This document shows positions 1 to 8,239 of a stretch of DNA of 53,030 nucleotides, in pieces. This stretch comes from Acetobacteraceae bacterium (GTDB taxonomy: Bacteria; Pseudomonadota; Alphaproteobacteria; Acetobacterales; Acetobacteraceae), in NCBI GenBank assembly GCA_030037175.1, contig JASHRV010000190.1:1-53030 (forward strand), read 5' to 3'. Each line of letters opens with the position of its first letter. Position 1 is the first letter of the stretch. The translations under genes were made by a program, and so were the position numbers. The notes under the pieces were generated by a model. It searched no databases. It saw only the letters and a program-made list of their open reading frames with translations, and was not told the DNA's origin.

Positions 1-432
1 GTCTGCACCTCGGCGATGTCGATGTGGAAGAACCCGATCGGGTAGGGCTTGAACTTCTTCTTTACCGGCTTGTCGCCCTCGACATCGGGTAGACGGCCGA
101 TGCGGTGGCGCTGCAAGCAACGATGCAAGGACGACCGCGTCAGATGGGGGATCGTTGGCTGCAGAGCGTACAGGCAAGTCATCCAGCGGCAGCAGCGTAT
201 GCCTGCGGAAGGCGACGATGATAGCCTCGTCCTCGACGGAGAGGACCGTCGAACGTGGCTGCCTCGGGCCGGTCGGGAGATCGGCGACGGAGCCGCGCTG
301 CTTCCACTTCGCGACCGTCTTCGGGTTGATGCCGTACCGCTTGGCGAGCGCTCTCAGACTCTCTTGACCATGCTGTATCGCTCGACGGATCGCCTCCGTC
401 GTGGTGGCGCTGCCGTGTAGAACCTGGCCCAT
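1..432 (-). pseudogene. IS481-family transposase, frameshifted and cut by window edge
   Basis: Read on the minus strand from the ATG at 432, the first 85 or so codons give an IS481-type N-terminus with the helix-turn-helix stretch ESLRALAKRYGINPKTVAKW and then IVAFRRHTLLPLDD. At about 176-177 an extra base shifts the frame; the protein then continues in another frame as CLYALQPTIPHLTRSSLHRC and later KKKFKPYPIGFFHIDIAEVQ, which is the start of the DDE catalytic region and contains its first Asp. The rest lies outside the window. IS481 enzymes cut and join element ends using the DDE triad. The frameshift makes this copy probably inactive unless it is a sequencing error. The family call is confident because both halves match the same family in order. 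Confidence 0.85.
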
Positions 433-488
433 AGTGCCTCCTTCCACGCGAGTGAAAAGACTGCACCATCAAACTCCGGGATCAAACA
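433..488. mobile_element. Probable end of the IS481 element
   Basis: Read on the minus strand, the sequence starting near 488 begins TGTTTGATCCCGG and continues GAGTTTGATGGTGCAG to about 461, the form expected for an IS481-type terminal repeat placed just upstream of the transposase start. The opposite end is outside the window, so the repeat cannot be compared with its partner. The boundary is an estimate. It falls a few bases from the end of the truncated aldolase-like reading frame. Confidence 0.45.
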
Positions 489-490
489 CC

Positions 491-748
491 CTAGTCATCA
501 TTGTCAATCGGCGCAAAAGGACGCCGATCACCGTTCCAACGGGCTCCTTTTCCCACGCCGAAACGCACCTTGGCATGGGGACGGAGATTGATACCTGCGG
601 CCCGGACATGGGCGGACATGGTGGCGATGTTGCACTCCAGCGCATCGAGGTCGAGCAGCAGATCGGGCATGCTCAGCCGCGTCCGCGCGCTCGGAACGCC
701 GATAAACCTCGCATTGGCACCGGGCTCCTTCGACTGACCGGCCATCAT
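491..748 (-). pseudogene. Truncated D-threonine aldolase / DSD1-family PLP enzyme
   Basis: The 85-codon reading frame contains MPDLLLDLDALECNIATM followed by LRPHAK, the start of the alanine-racemase-like PLP barrel of D-threonine aldolases and D-serine dehydratases (DSD1 family). In this family the Lys of the HAK motif forms the Schiff base with PLP. Straight after HAKV the sequence stops resembling the family and a stop is reached beside the IS481 end, so about 300 residues are missing. It lies 12 bp behind the SDR gene on the same strand, so the two were probably co-transcribed. The remnant points to former D-amino-acid or beta-hydroxy-amino-acid breakdown. The enzyme cannot be active. Confidence 0.7.
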
Positions 749-760
749 TTTCCCGCTCGC

Positions 761-1519
761 TCAAATCCGTGCTTCGGGCAAGGTTTGGCCGCCGTCGAGA
801 ACGAGGGTCTGACCGGTGACATAGGCGGCCTGATCTGAGGCGAGGAAGGCTACCGCGTCCCCCACTTCCACTGGCAGGGCCAGTCGCCCCAGCAGCGTGG
901 CTTGACCCATCCTTTGCATCGCCGCATCGCCCACCACGTGTCGGGCGTTCTCGGTGTCCACATTGCCCGGTTCGACAACATTGACCGTGATACCATGCAC
1001 GGCACCCTCAACCGCCGCCGCCCGTGCGAGGCCTTCCAGGCCAGCCTTGCTTGCCGAGTAATGCGCATAGCCCGGCTGGCTAACAATCGGCCCAGTGATC
1101 GAGCCCGTGAGCACGATACGACCGTATCGCTGTCGCTTCATGGCCGGGAAACAGGCCTGGATGGCGAGAAAGGCGCCCTTGAGATTGACATCCAGCACCT
1201 GATCCCATTCTGGCTCGGGGATGTCCTCAATCTGGTGGCTGGGATAGATACCGGCGATCTGAGCGAGGATATCAATCCGGCCGTGGCGCTCGATCGCACC
1301 TGCGGCCAGTCGCTGCATGTCGGCGCGACTGGAAATATCGGCGGCCATGAAATCCACGCGGCCGGGAAAGTGCGACGCCAGGTTCTCGCCCATGCTCGCG
1401 TCGATATCGGCGAGCATGACTTTGGCGCCCTCCTTCACGAACACCTTGACCGTCGCCGCGCCGATGCCGCGCGATCCGCCGACGACCACCGCGATCCTGC
1501 CTTCCAACCTTCCAGCCAT
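761..1519 (-). CDS. SDR-family NAD(P)-dependent oxidoreductase
   Basis: 252 residues, the usual length of a classical short-chain dehydrogenase/reductase. The N-terminus carries the nucleotide-binding glycine motif GGSRGIG, there is an Asp-Ile-Asp after the second strand (LADIDAS) that favours NAD over NADP, a catalytic Ser in LTGSITG, and the YSASK motif with catalytic Tyr and Lys. The usual NNAG is changed to QIAG. The family oxidises or reduces alcohol and keto groups; the substrate cannot be read from sequence. The truncated PLP aldolase gene follows on the same strand, which suggests a hydroxy-amino-acid or hydroxy-acid substrate. The 52-bp module at 1615-1666 lies 95 bp upstream. Confidence 0.88.
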   Translation of the reverse strand: MAGRLEGRIAVVVGGSRGIGAATVKVFVKEGAKVMLADIDASMGENLASHFPGRVDFMAADISSRADMQRLAAGAIERHGRIDILAQIAGIYPSHQIEDIPEPEWDQVLDVNLKGAFLAIQACFPAMKRQRYGRIVLTGSITGPIVSQPGYAHYSASKAGLEGLARAAAVEGAVHGITVNVVEPGNVDTENARHVVGDAAMQRMGQATLLGRLALPVEVGDAVAFLASDQAAYVTGQTLVLDGGQTLPEARI

Positions 1520-1614
1520 ATGCCCTCCGATCCCCGTTCCGTTCGATGCCGAGACAACGCATGTCGAACCTATGATCCGAATTGTCGATCGGCGACGAGC
1601 CCAGCGAGAAGAAT

Positions 1615-1666
1615 AAACTGTCCATAGGTTCGTCTCCTATTTATCCTTGACCCCAACCGACCGATC
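1615..1666 (-). promoter_or_regulatory. 52-bp regulatory module, copy 1 (upstream of SDR)
   Basis: On the minus strand this reads GATCGGTCG, 4 variable bases, GGGTCAAGGATAAATAGGA, 8 variable bases, then TATGGACAGTTT. The same blocks with the same spacers occur in the same orientation at 8899-8950, upstream of the GntR gene. Conserved blocks total 39 of 40 identical bases while the spacers differ, which is what a shared promoter or operator would look like. Inference: the GntR/FCD protein at 9029-9922 binds here and controls both itself and the SDR unit. Which block is operator and which is promoter is not resolved. Confidence 0.6.
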
Positions 1667-1781
1667 AAGTTAACTGATATCGTGCCATGCGTTTGGCGGT
1701 CGGTGGCCACCGGCGTCGGAACCGGCCGGGAATGCTGCCCGCTTCAAAGAGCCCTCTGGCTTCGGGAGGCAGGTTAGCGAT

Positions 1782-2288
1782 GTGTCCATCCGCTGTTTCC
1801 GTGCCCATGTGGTTTCTCGATCCCTGCGCCGTGGGTCGGCGGTTGTGAGCGCCGCCGGATGCCGAGACATTTCGTTCGAACCCAAGTCGCCTGCGGCAGG
1901 GGGTGCGGCGGCGCGCGGTTCCTTCATCGCGGCTAAGGAACGGATCATCGCCTATTGGCAGGACGAGTGCGCCCGGGACCTCGACAGGCTCATGACGCAT
2001 TTCGCGCGCGATGCCGAGGTCATCACGCCCGACGGCGTCTACCGCGGTCGCGAAGCGATCGCCGCGCTCTACAGGAAAAGCTTCGACGACTTTCCGGGGC
2101 TGCCGGTCGACGTCAAAGCCGGCTTTGTTGGGCGCGATGCGCACTGCTTCGAGTACAGCGCCGTGCTGTCCGGCGGGGCCGACAATCGCTGGCTGGTCGA
2201 AGGCGTCAACCTGATCCGGCTGCAGGGCGGCTTGATTTCCGGTCTCCGTTCCTTCGAAGACGCGCCGCGGCGGCGGCTCTCCGATTGA
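1782..2288 (+). CDS. NTF2-like / SnoaL-fold protein
   Basis: From about codon 50 the protein reads AKERIIAYWQDECARDLDRL, then HFARDAEVITPDGVYRGREA and a C-terminal part ending ISGLRSFEDAP, the pattern of the NTF2-like fold (SnoaL or ketosteroid-isomerase-like): two helices, an Asp-Ala-rich turn and curved strands. Such proteins are small cone-shaped enzymes or binding domains acting on hydrophobic or polyfunctional ligands. The first 45 residues are Arg/Ser-rich and unlike the family, so the true start may be later; in-frame GTG codons exist at 1782 and 1845. It precedes the APC permease on the same strand with a 120-bp gap. Confidence 0.6.
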   Translation: MSIRCFRAHVVSRSLRRGSAVVSAAGCRDISFEPKSPAAGGAAARGSFIAAKERIIAYWQDECARDLDRLMTHFARDAEVITPDGVYRGREAIAALYRKSFDDFPGLPVDVKAGFVGRDAHCFEYSAVLSGGADNRWLVEGVNLIRLQGGLISGLRSFEDAPRRRLSD

Positions 2289-2412
2289 ACGCGCCGCGCA
2301 GGAATCGCCGATATCGAATCGAAAAGTTAAAAAATCACGGACCGGCCGGTGGAGCGTGCACGCACCATACAACGGACCGCAAAACAACAGACCAATGAGC
2401 GAGGGGGCAGAC

Positions 2413-3933
2413 ATGGCAACGGACACATCGGACAGCGGCTCGGTCGATTTTATTGAGTCACCGGAACACGACTATCTCGCACAGACCGATCTTCAGGCGG
2501 GCTCAGTCGGGCTTGCTGGCGCGATCATGCAGAACGTGACGCATATCGCGCCTGCCATCGCCGCCTTTTTCTTCACTCAGACTCTTGTCCAGAACGCTGG
2601 GGCGCAAGCGCCTCTCGCCTACCTTGTCGGATTCATCGTCGTACTTGCTCTAGGCATGTGCCTGGTCCAGCTCGCTAAGAAATTCCCCTCGGCAGGCGGC
2701 TACTTCACCTATGTCAGCCGGACGCTCGGGCCGCGGTTGGGCTTCCTGACCGGCTGGATGTTCGTCCTCTATTCGCCGATCGTCGCCGGTCCGTTGCTGG
2801 CCTTCCTCGGCCAGGTAATCGAGGGCGAGGTCCGGACCAACTACGGCTGGACCTGGTTTCATTGGTGGGAGGTGGTGATCGTCGGTCTGCCCCTCGTGGC
2901 CTGGTCCGGTTATGCGGGAATGCAGATCTCCATCAAGGCTCTCGTTCTCGTTGGGTCCGCGGAGTTCCTGATCGTGCTCGCGCTCGGCATAGCCGGGCTG
3001 ATGAATCCGGGCCCAGGCGGTTTCACGTTGGCGGTGTTCTCGCCGAGTTTCAATCCCGGCGGCATCGCCACCTTTTCCGGCGTGTTCCTAGCGATTGTGC
3101 TCACAGTACAGGGGCTTACCGGATGGGAGGCCGCTGTTCCGCTAGCTGAAGAGACCGAGAACCCGCGGCGCAACGTCCCGCGGGCCATCATTGCGTCGAT
3201 CATCATCATCGGCGTTATGCTCGTGATCGTCGTCTGGGGCCAGGTGATCGGCTGGGGCACAAAGAACCTACCGAAGCTGGTCTCTTCGCAAGAGCTGCCG
3301 GCGCTGGTCATCGCCCATCGCGTCTGGGGCGAATTCTGGTGGCTTGCGCTGCTGGCGATGATCACGTCGGCCTGGGGCGCTAGCCTTGCCTGCCAAAACG
3401 TTGCGACCCGCATGTGGTACCGCATGGGCAAGGCCGGGGTCCTGCCGGCGTCGTTCGGCGACGTCCACCCGGTCAGGAGGACCCCGACCACCGCCATCAC
3501 GGCACAGCTGATCTTGTCCTTCCTACTAGGCTTCGCACTGCCGGCCTGGATGGGGCCGATGCAATTCTTTATCTTCTCCCTTGGCTTCGTGCTGGTGCTG
3601 GCCGTGATCATGATCTACATCGCCGCCAACGTCGGAGTAGTGCGCTACTACATGACGACGGCGCGTGGGGAATTCAATTTCGTCTTGCACTTCTTATTCC
3701 CGGTAGGCACGGCCCTCATCCTCATCTATTCGGTCTATGCTTCCTTCGTTCCGCTACCGGCCCCGCCGAACACCTGGACCCTTCCGGTCGTGGGGATCTG
3801 GCTGGCGTTGGGCATCCTGCTCCTAATCTGGATGAAGCTCAGCGGTAACGAATCATGGCTCTCCAAAGCGGCGGACATCATCATTGAGCGGGAAGAGACT
3901 CCTGCTGAGGAAGCCCTTGGGCGGCCGCTGTAA
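2413..3933 (+). CDS. APC-superfamily amino-acid/amine permease
   Basis: 506 residues with about twelve hydrophobic segments, typical of the amino acid-polyamine-organocation superfamily. Signature parts are the helix 1 region (GLAGAIMQNVTHIAPAIAAF) and FPSAGGYFTYVSRTLGP after helix 2. The ATG at 2413 is preferred because GAGGGGG lies 7 bp before it; upstream in-frame starts at 2356 and 2395 lack this spacing. It should import an amino acid, amine or related cation across the inner membrane. Downstream genes (LamG-like protein, cyclase, SDR) are on the same strand with short gaps, so one transcript is likely, with the permease supplying their substrate. Confidence 0.88.
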   Translation: MATDTSDSGSVDFIESPEHDYLAQTDLQAGSVGLAGAIMQNVTHIAPAIAAFFFTQTLVQNAGAQAPLAYLVGFIVVLALGMCLVQLAKKFPSAGGYFTYVSRTLGPRLGFLTGWMFVLYSPIVAGPLLAFLGQVIEGEVRTNYGWTWFHWWEVVIVGLPLVAWSGYAGMQISIKALVLVGSAEFLIVLALGIAGLMNPGPGGFTLAVFSPSFNPGGIATFSGVFLAIVLTVQGLTGWEAAVPLAEETENPRRNVPRAIIASIIIIGVMLVIVVWGQVIGWGTKNLPKLVSSQELPALVIAHRVWGEFWWLALLAMITSAWGASLACQNVATRMWYRMGKAGVLPASFGDVHPVRRTPTTAITAQLILSFLLGFALPAWMGPMQFFIFSLGFVLVLAVIMIYIAANVGVVRYYMTTARGEFNFVLHFLFPVGTALILIYSVYASFVPLPAPPNTWTLPVVGIWLALGILLLIWMKLSGNESWLSKAADIIIEREETPAEEALGRPL

Positions 3934-3972
3934 ACGTGCGGGCGATAAAAAGCCGCGGGAGGACGTCGGTTG

Positions 3973-4677
3973 ATGATGAAGCTTCCAAGCAAGACGCCCG
4001 TCCGGTCGTACAAAACCGAGTTTAGCACGGACGAGACTCCGCTTTCCGAAGGCGGCCTGTGGCTGAACGGCCGCAAGGACGGCGTCGACTGGGCGGACGT
4101 CCTGGTGAGGGGCGGACGGGCCTATGGCGAGGTGACTCGCATGATGGCGCGCGAGAAACGGTTGGAACAGGCAGGGCTCGGTGCCGGTGCCGCGACTGGT
4201 GCAGTGGAAGGCGACTACGACGACCCCACCGCCGTCCTCACTGGGAACTGGGGTAAAGACCAGTATGCCAACGCCCGGGTCTTCAGCCGAAAGCAAACTG
4301 GCCTGTACTTCCAGGAAGTTGAGATCCGCCTCAGGAGCCGCGTGAAGCCGCACTGGTGCGACGGCTATGAAGTGTTCTTCCGCTGCCTGAAGACCGATGA
4401 GGGCTATGCCGAGATCGTACGCTGGAACGGCAAGATCGGGGACTTTACATCGCTCAAGAAACTTATCGGGAAGGACTACGGCGTCCAGGACGGCGACCTG
4501 ATTGCGGCTTCGATCGTCGGCAACGTGATCAGGGGCTACATCAATGGTGAGGAGATAATCTCGGCGGTAGACGACAGGATCGAGTCCGGCAGTCCAGGGA
4601 TCGGCTTCAACTTCTTCGTCGGTGACACGAATGTCGACCACGGCCTGACGTCCTTCGAGGTGCATACTTACGACTAA
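3973..4677 (+). CDS. Uncharacterised LamG/concanavalin-like protein
   Basis: About 234 residues, no signal peptide, so probably cytoplasmic. The second half (QTGLYFQEVEIRLRSRVKPH, EVFFRCLKTDEGYAEIVRWN, then GDLIAASIVGNVIRGYINGE and GIGFNFFVGD) has the alternating strand pattern of concanavalin-like jelly-roll domains such as LamG or DUF1080-like proteins. No catalytic residues can be assigned. The start is taken at the ATG at 3973 after GGGAGGA. Its position between an APC permease and a cyclase-family hydrolase suggests a role in the same small-molecule pathway. The fold is inferred from strand pattern only, and the function is unknown. Confidence 0.6.
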   Translation: MMKLPSKTPVRSYKTEFSTDETPLSEGGLWLNGRKDGVDWADVLVRGGRAYGEVTRMMAREKRLEQAGLGAGAATGAVEGDYDDPTAVLTGNWGKDQYANARVFSRKQTGLYFQEVEIRLRSRVKPHWCDGYEVFFRCLKTDEGYAEIVRWNGKIGDFTSLKKLIGKDYGVQDGDLIAASIVGNVIRGYINGEEIISAVDDRIESGSPGIGFNFFVGDTNVDHGLTSFEVHTYD

Positions 4678-4743
4678 CGGATCGATCGGACCGGCGCGAT
4701 GCGGGCCCACAAACCCGGCGGTGCGCTTGATTAAGCTGAGGCC

Positions 4744-5706
4744 ATGATGACACGAACCCTGACCACGCCGTCGCCCATCTCACTCGCCGCCTTCGACAAG
4801 ATGTTCGAGGAAATCAAGAACTGGGGCAAATGGGGTGAGGACGACGAGCGCGGCACGCTTAACTACATCACGCCGGAGAGAATTGTTGCCGCTGCGCGGC
4901 TGGTGCGAAAGGGCCGCTGCGTCTCCATGGCGATCCCAATCAACAAACAGGCTGGTCCCGACAACCCAAACCCGGCCCTGCATTTCATGTCCCTGCTGCA
5001 CGACATCCCAATAAGCAAGAGCGGGCTCTCCTTCGGCATGTGCTATCTCGGCATGGCAAGCCACGGCGATGCCCACACCCACGTCGATGCGCTCAACCAC
5101 GTCGCCTACAAGGGCAAGCTCTACAACGGCAAGCCGGCCTCGCTGCTGACTTCGCGCGGCTCTGAATGGGGCAGCATCGCGGCCTACCATGACGGCATCG
5201 TCGGCCGTGGCGTTTTGCTCGACGCTCCGCATTACCGCGGCGTGGACTGGCTGGAACCCGGCGAGGCGGTCGACCGCGCCGAGTTGGAAGCGATCGAGAA
5301 GGCAGAGGACGTGCGTCTCGGCGAAGGCGACATCCTCGTCTTCCGTACCGGCCATCACGCGCGGCGCCTGGCACTCGGCCCCTGGAGCAACGACTATCCG
5401 CCGGCCGGGCAAGGCAAGGCCGGCCTCCACGTCGATACCGTGCCCTGGATGCACGAGCGCAAGATCGCCGCCTTCCTGCCTGACGGCGACGGTGAGACCG
5501 TTCCCAGCAACGTGGAGGAGATGCCCTACCCGATCCACGCCTTGCAGCTAACCTCGATGGGCATGCTGGTCTCCGACAGCCTGCAGCTCGAAGAGCTCCA
5601 TCAGGCCTGCCTGGACGAGAAGCGCTGGGAGTTCATGGTGGTCGGCCTGCCGCTCCGCCTGCCGGGCGCCACGGGTTGCCCGTGGAATCCGATCGCCCTG
5701 TTCTAA
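4744..5706 (+). CDS. Cyclase-family metal hydrolase (kynurenine formamidase-like)
   Basis: 320 residues, matching the longer branch of the cyclase family (PF04199), which includes bacterial kynurenine formamidase and isatin hydrolase. The hallmark metal motif appears as SHGDAHTHVDALNH near residues 105-118, with the His and Asp ligands of the HxGTHxDxPxH pattern, although the Gly-Thr is changed. The second ligand region contains RTGHHARR and the C-terminal HALQLTSMGMLVSD. These enzymes hydrolyse amides or cyclic imides using Zn or Mn. ATGs exist at 4744 and 4747, and GAGG just upstream fits the second slightly better. The SDR that follows starts 26 bp after the stop. The substrate is unknown. 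Confidence 0.82.
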   Translation: MMTRTLTTPSPISLAAFDKMFEEIKNWGKWGEDDERGTLNYITPERIVAAARLVRKGRCVSMAIPINKQAGPDNPNPALHFMSLLHDIPISKSGLSFGMCYLGMASHGDAHTHVDALNHVAYKGKLYNGKPASLLTSRGSEWGSIAAYHDGIVGRGVLLDAPHYRGVDWLEPGEAVDRAELEAIEKAEDVRLGEGDILVFRTGHHARRLALGPWSNDYPPAGQGKAGLHVDTVPWMHERKIAAFLPDGDGETVPSNVEEMPYPIHALQLTSMGMLVSDSLQLEELHQACLDEKRWEFMVVGLPLRLPGATGCPWNPIALF

Positions 5707-5732
5707 TCGGTTTGGACCCCAAGGAGATGCCG

Positions 5733-6500
5733 ATGGAACGCCGGTTCACAGGCAAGGTTGCGCTGGTCACCGGCGCCACGTCGGGCATAGGTCAGGCGAC
5801 CGCCGTGCGGCTTGCCACCGAAGGTGCACTGGTCGGCGTCAACCGCAAGCCCGATCTCGACGCGAGCGAGACGTTGGACATGATCAGGGCTGTGGGCGGC
5901 GAGGGCTTCGACATTGCCGCCGACATGCGCGACCCGAAGCAGGTGCAGGCCATGGTCGCCGAAGTGGCAAGGCGCGGCGGCCGGCTCGACTGCGTCGTCT
6001 CTAACGCGGCGATCAATCCCTTCATGACCTGGGACGAGACCTCGATTGAGGACTTCGACCGGCTGTTTGAGACCAATGTCCGAGGCGCTTGGGTAGTCTC
6101 CACCGAGGGGGCCCGACAGATGATAAATGAAAACCACGGCGGCGCCATCGTCATGATCAGTTCGATCTCAGCCCATGTTGGCGCGCCGACCCAGGTCGCC
6201 TATTGTGGCACCAAGGGCGCGATCAGCATGCTGGCGAAGGCTTTGGGCGCGGTGCTCGGCAAGCGCGGTATTCGCGTTAACGCGATCGAGCCCGGCGCTG
6301 TCGAGACGCCCATGAGCGCAAGCATGTTCGACCAGCCAGACGTGATGAAATACTATCTGGAGCGCATCGCGTTGGGGCGCGTCGGCAAACCCGCCGAGCT
6401 TGCGGCCGCGGTCGCCTTCATGCTCTCGGACGATGCGAGCTACGTGACTTCAGCCACGCTGCTCGTCGATGCCGGCTTCATCGTCAATGCAGAGCTTTGA
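5733..6500 (+). CDS. SDR-family oxidoreductase
   Basis: 255 residues from the ATG at 5733, chosen because AAGGAG at 5721-5726 sits six bases before it; the in-frame ATG at 5727 is too close. Classical SDR marks are TGATSGIG for cofactor binding, SNAAINPF for the NNAG position, Ser in MISSISAH, and YCGTK with catalytic Tyr and Lys. The residue after strand two is Asn-Arg-Lys (VGVNRKP), which hints at NADP use. It is the last gene of the plus-strand run begun by the APC permease and faces the epimerase gene tail to tail with only 9 bp between the stops. Confidence 0.87.
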   Translation: MERRFTGKVALVTGATSGIGQATAVRLATEGALVGVNRKPDLDASETLDMIRAVGGEGFDIAADMRDPKQVQAMVAEVARRGGRLDCVVSNAAINPFMTWDETSIEDFDRLFETNVRGAWVVSTEGARQMINENHGGAIVMISSISAHVGAPTQVAYCGTKGAISMLAKALGAVLGKRGIRVNAIEPGAVETPMSASMFDQPDVMKYYLERIALGRVGKPAELAAAVAFMLSDDASYVTSATLLVDAGFIVNAEL

Positions 6501-6509
6501 GCGGGCCGC

Positions 6510-7430
6510 TCAGGTGCCGGCGACGTAGACCCTGATCGTGCCCTCGATCGAGCGGTTCGGCTCGAGCACGCGGATCCCGTGGCTCGGCACCCCAGCCGCC
6601 ATGCGGTTGAAGCCGTCATTGGTGTTGCTGACCGGCTCGACGCAGACGTAAGGATAGTCCCAGGCGCTGTAGACTTGGAGCTTGTCGAGCACGCCGTCGG
6701 CCTCGATCACGGTACGGTGACCGTCCGCGGCAAAGATTTCCGCGCGCCCGTCCCAGCCCTCGAACAGGCGATCGATCACTACGTTCGCGATCTCCTGGCC
6801 CTCGTTGAAGTCGAGGCCTTCGCTTAGGGGCTGGCAGCCGAGCGTCACGGCTTCCGGCCCGTCTGGAGGCCAGACTCCGATCGAAGCGAATTTCAATCGG
6901 GTGCCGGGATACTTCGGGAAATACGGGTGGATGCCGAGCCCTGCCGGCATCGGCCGATGGTCGCGCGAGGTCACGCGGAGAAATACAGAAAGGCCCTCGT
7001 CGCTGAGCGCATAACGGACATGGCCACGGTACCGGAAGGGAAAGGTTCCGGACGAAGGCGAATGCTCCATTTCCAGCACGAGGGCAGTATCGCGCTGATC
7101 GACGATGCGAAATGGTGCGATCCAGGAATCGCCATGGGTCGCAGAGGGCTCCTCGCGCACATTGCGCGCGAGCACATGATTTACTCCGGCGAAGCTGAAG
7201 CCCGAGCCGAATAGAGGCCCGGAATAGGGCATCAGCGGAAAACCGGCGAAGCTATAGACCGTCGGCTTGGCGATAACCTCGTCAGGCGTGGCGCGCAGCA
7301 CGTCGCGACCGACATGGCGGAATGACACCATCCGGCCGCCGAATTGCGGCGCGACCACGAGGGCATAGGAACCGTGCTTCAGTCTAACCAGCGGTCCGGT
7401 CTCGGCCGGTTGCCGGAAGGACAAGTTCAT
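6510..7430 (-). CDS. Aldose 1-epimerase-like (galactose mutarotase fold) protein
   Basis: 306 residues with the beta-sandwich pattern of mutarotases: VVAPQFGGRMVSFRHVGRD near the N-terminus, GFPLMPYSGPLFGSGF with the substrate-contacting Asn/Arg-type loop changed, GIHPYFPKYPGTRLKF carrying the His that usually acts as acid, and VCVEPVSNTNDGFNRM carrying the conserved Glu that acts as base. The family interconverts alpha and beta anomers of sugars, although many members act on other hexose derivatives. Its start codon overlaps the PhzF stop (TGATG), so translation is coupled. It is third in the operon ridA-like, phzF-like, epimerase. Being coupled to RidA and PhzF is unusual for a sugar mutarotase. 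Confidence 0.82.
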   Translation of the reverse strand: MNLSFRQPAETGPLVRLKHGSYALVVAPQFGGRMVSFRHVGRDVLRATPDEVIAKPTVYSFAGFPLMPYSGPLFGSGFSFAGVNHVLARNVREEPSATHGDSWIAPFRIVDQRDTALVLEMEHSPSSGTFPFRYRGHVRYALSDEGLSVFLRVTSRDHRPMPAGLGIHPYFPKYPGTRLKFASIGVWPPDGPEAVTLGCQPLSEGLDFNEGQEIANVVIDRLFEGWDGRAEIFAADGHRTVIEADGVLDKLQVYSAWDYPYVCVEPVSNTNDGFNRMAAGVPSHGIRVLEPNRSIEGTIRVYVAGT

Positions 7431-8239
7431 CAGTCCGGTAAGTGGATCGTGCCATCGATAACGAGTTGGCTCTCACCGCCGATGATGACCATCTCCCCCT
7501 TGTCCTCGCACCAGAGGTCCCCGCCCCGCGTCGACAGCTGCCGGCTGTGGATGGTCTTCCGGCCGAGGCGCTTGGCCCAGTAAGGAACGATAATGCGATG
7601 CGCCGTGCCGCAGACGGGATCCTCGGGCAGGCCTACGTTCGGCGCGAAGACGCGAATGACGACGTCTGAGGCATCGCGACCAGGCGCCGTGACGATGACC
7701 GCGGCACGATCAAAGGCGGCGATGCGCTCCAGATTCGGACGCATTTCCTCGACCGGCCGCGGATGGTCGTAGACCGCCACGTAGCCGAAGGGCGCAACCC
7801 AGGTTTCGAACGGCCGCGTGCCCAAGGCGGTCTCCATGTCCGTCTCGAGCGCGACGCGGCCGGCGGGCATTTGCGGGAAGCCAATTGCGATGCGCTCGCC
7901 ATCCACGTGCGCGGGCCGGCGCTCATTGTTGGCCGTGTGGAAGACCACCGAGACCCGTTGCTCGCCGTCGCAGTTCCGCAGGGCAACGTGGGCGGCGGCA
8001 AGCGTGGCGTGGCCGGCACCGCCATGCGCGCCCTTACTGGTGAAGAAGCGGAGCGGCGTCTCGTCGCCAGCGGGATCATCCAAAACCGCAACCACATCGG
8101 TGCGCAGGATGCTGCAGGCTGCCATCAGCGCACCGTCGGAGACACCGCGCGCGCCGCTCAGAACAAAAGCCGGATTGCCGTGCAACGGATCCGCCGCGAA
8201 GGTAACGACCTGGAAGAGATTGGCTTGGGAGGGCATCAA
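7430..8239 (-). CDS. PhzF-family isomerase/epimerase-like protein
   Basis: 269 residues, matching the two-lobed diaminopimelate-epimerase fold of PhzF proteins. Seen are the N-terminal FQVVTFAADPLHGNPAFV, the loop HGGAGHATLAAAHV and the C-terminal PNVGLPEDPVCGTAHRIIVP, all family hallmarks. The residue aligned with the catalytic Glu of PhzF (in NLSET) appears to be Asp48 in ILRTDVV, which would be an unusual replacement. PhzF isomerises dihydrohydroxyanthranilate in phenazine synthesis, but most homologues have other or unknown substrates and no phenazine genes are present here. The gene overlaps ridA-like by 4 bp upstream and the epimerase gene downstream, giving tight translational coupling. 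Confidence 0.87.
   Translation of the reverse strand: MMPSQANLFQVVTFAADPLHGNPAFVLSGARGVSDGALMAACSILRTDVVAVLDDPAGDETPLRFFTSKGAHGGAGHATLAAAHVALRNCDGEQRVSVVFHTANNERRPAHVDGERIAIGFPQMPAGRVALETDMETALGTRPFETWVAPFGYVAVYDHPRPVEEMRPNLERIAAFDRAAVIVTAPGRDASDVVIRVFAPNVGLPEDPVCGTAHRIIVPYWAKRLGRKTIHSRQLSTRGGDLWCEDKGEMVIIGGESQLVIDGTIHLPD

Noticed and set aside
49-420. Plus-strand frame opposite the IS481 transposase
   Set aside because: Antisense of a clear transposase; no family similarity.
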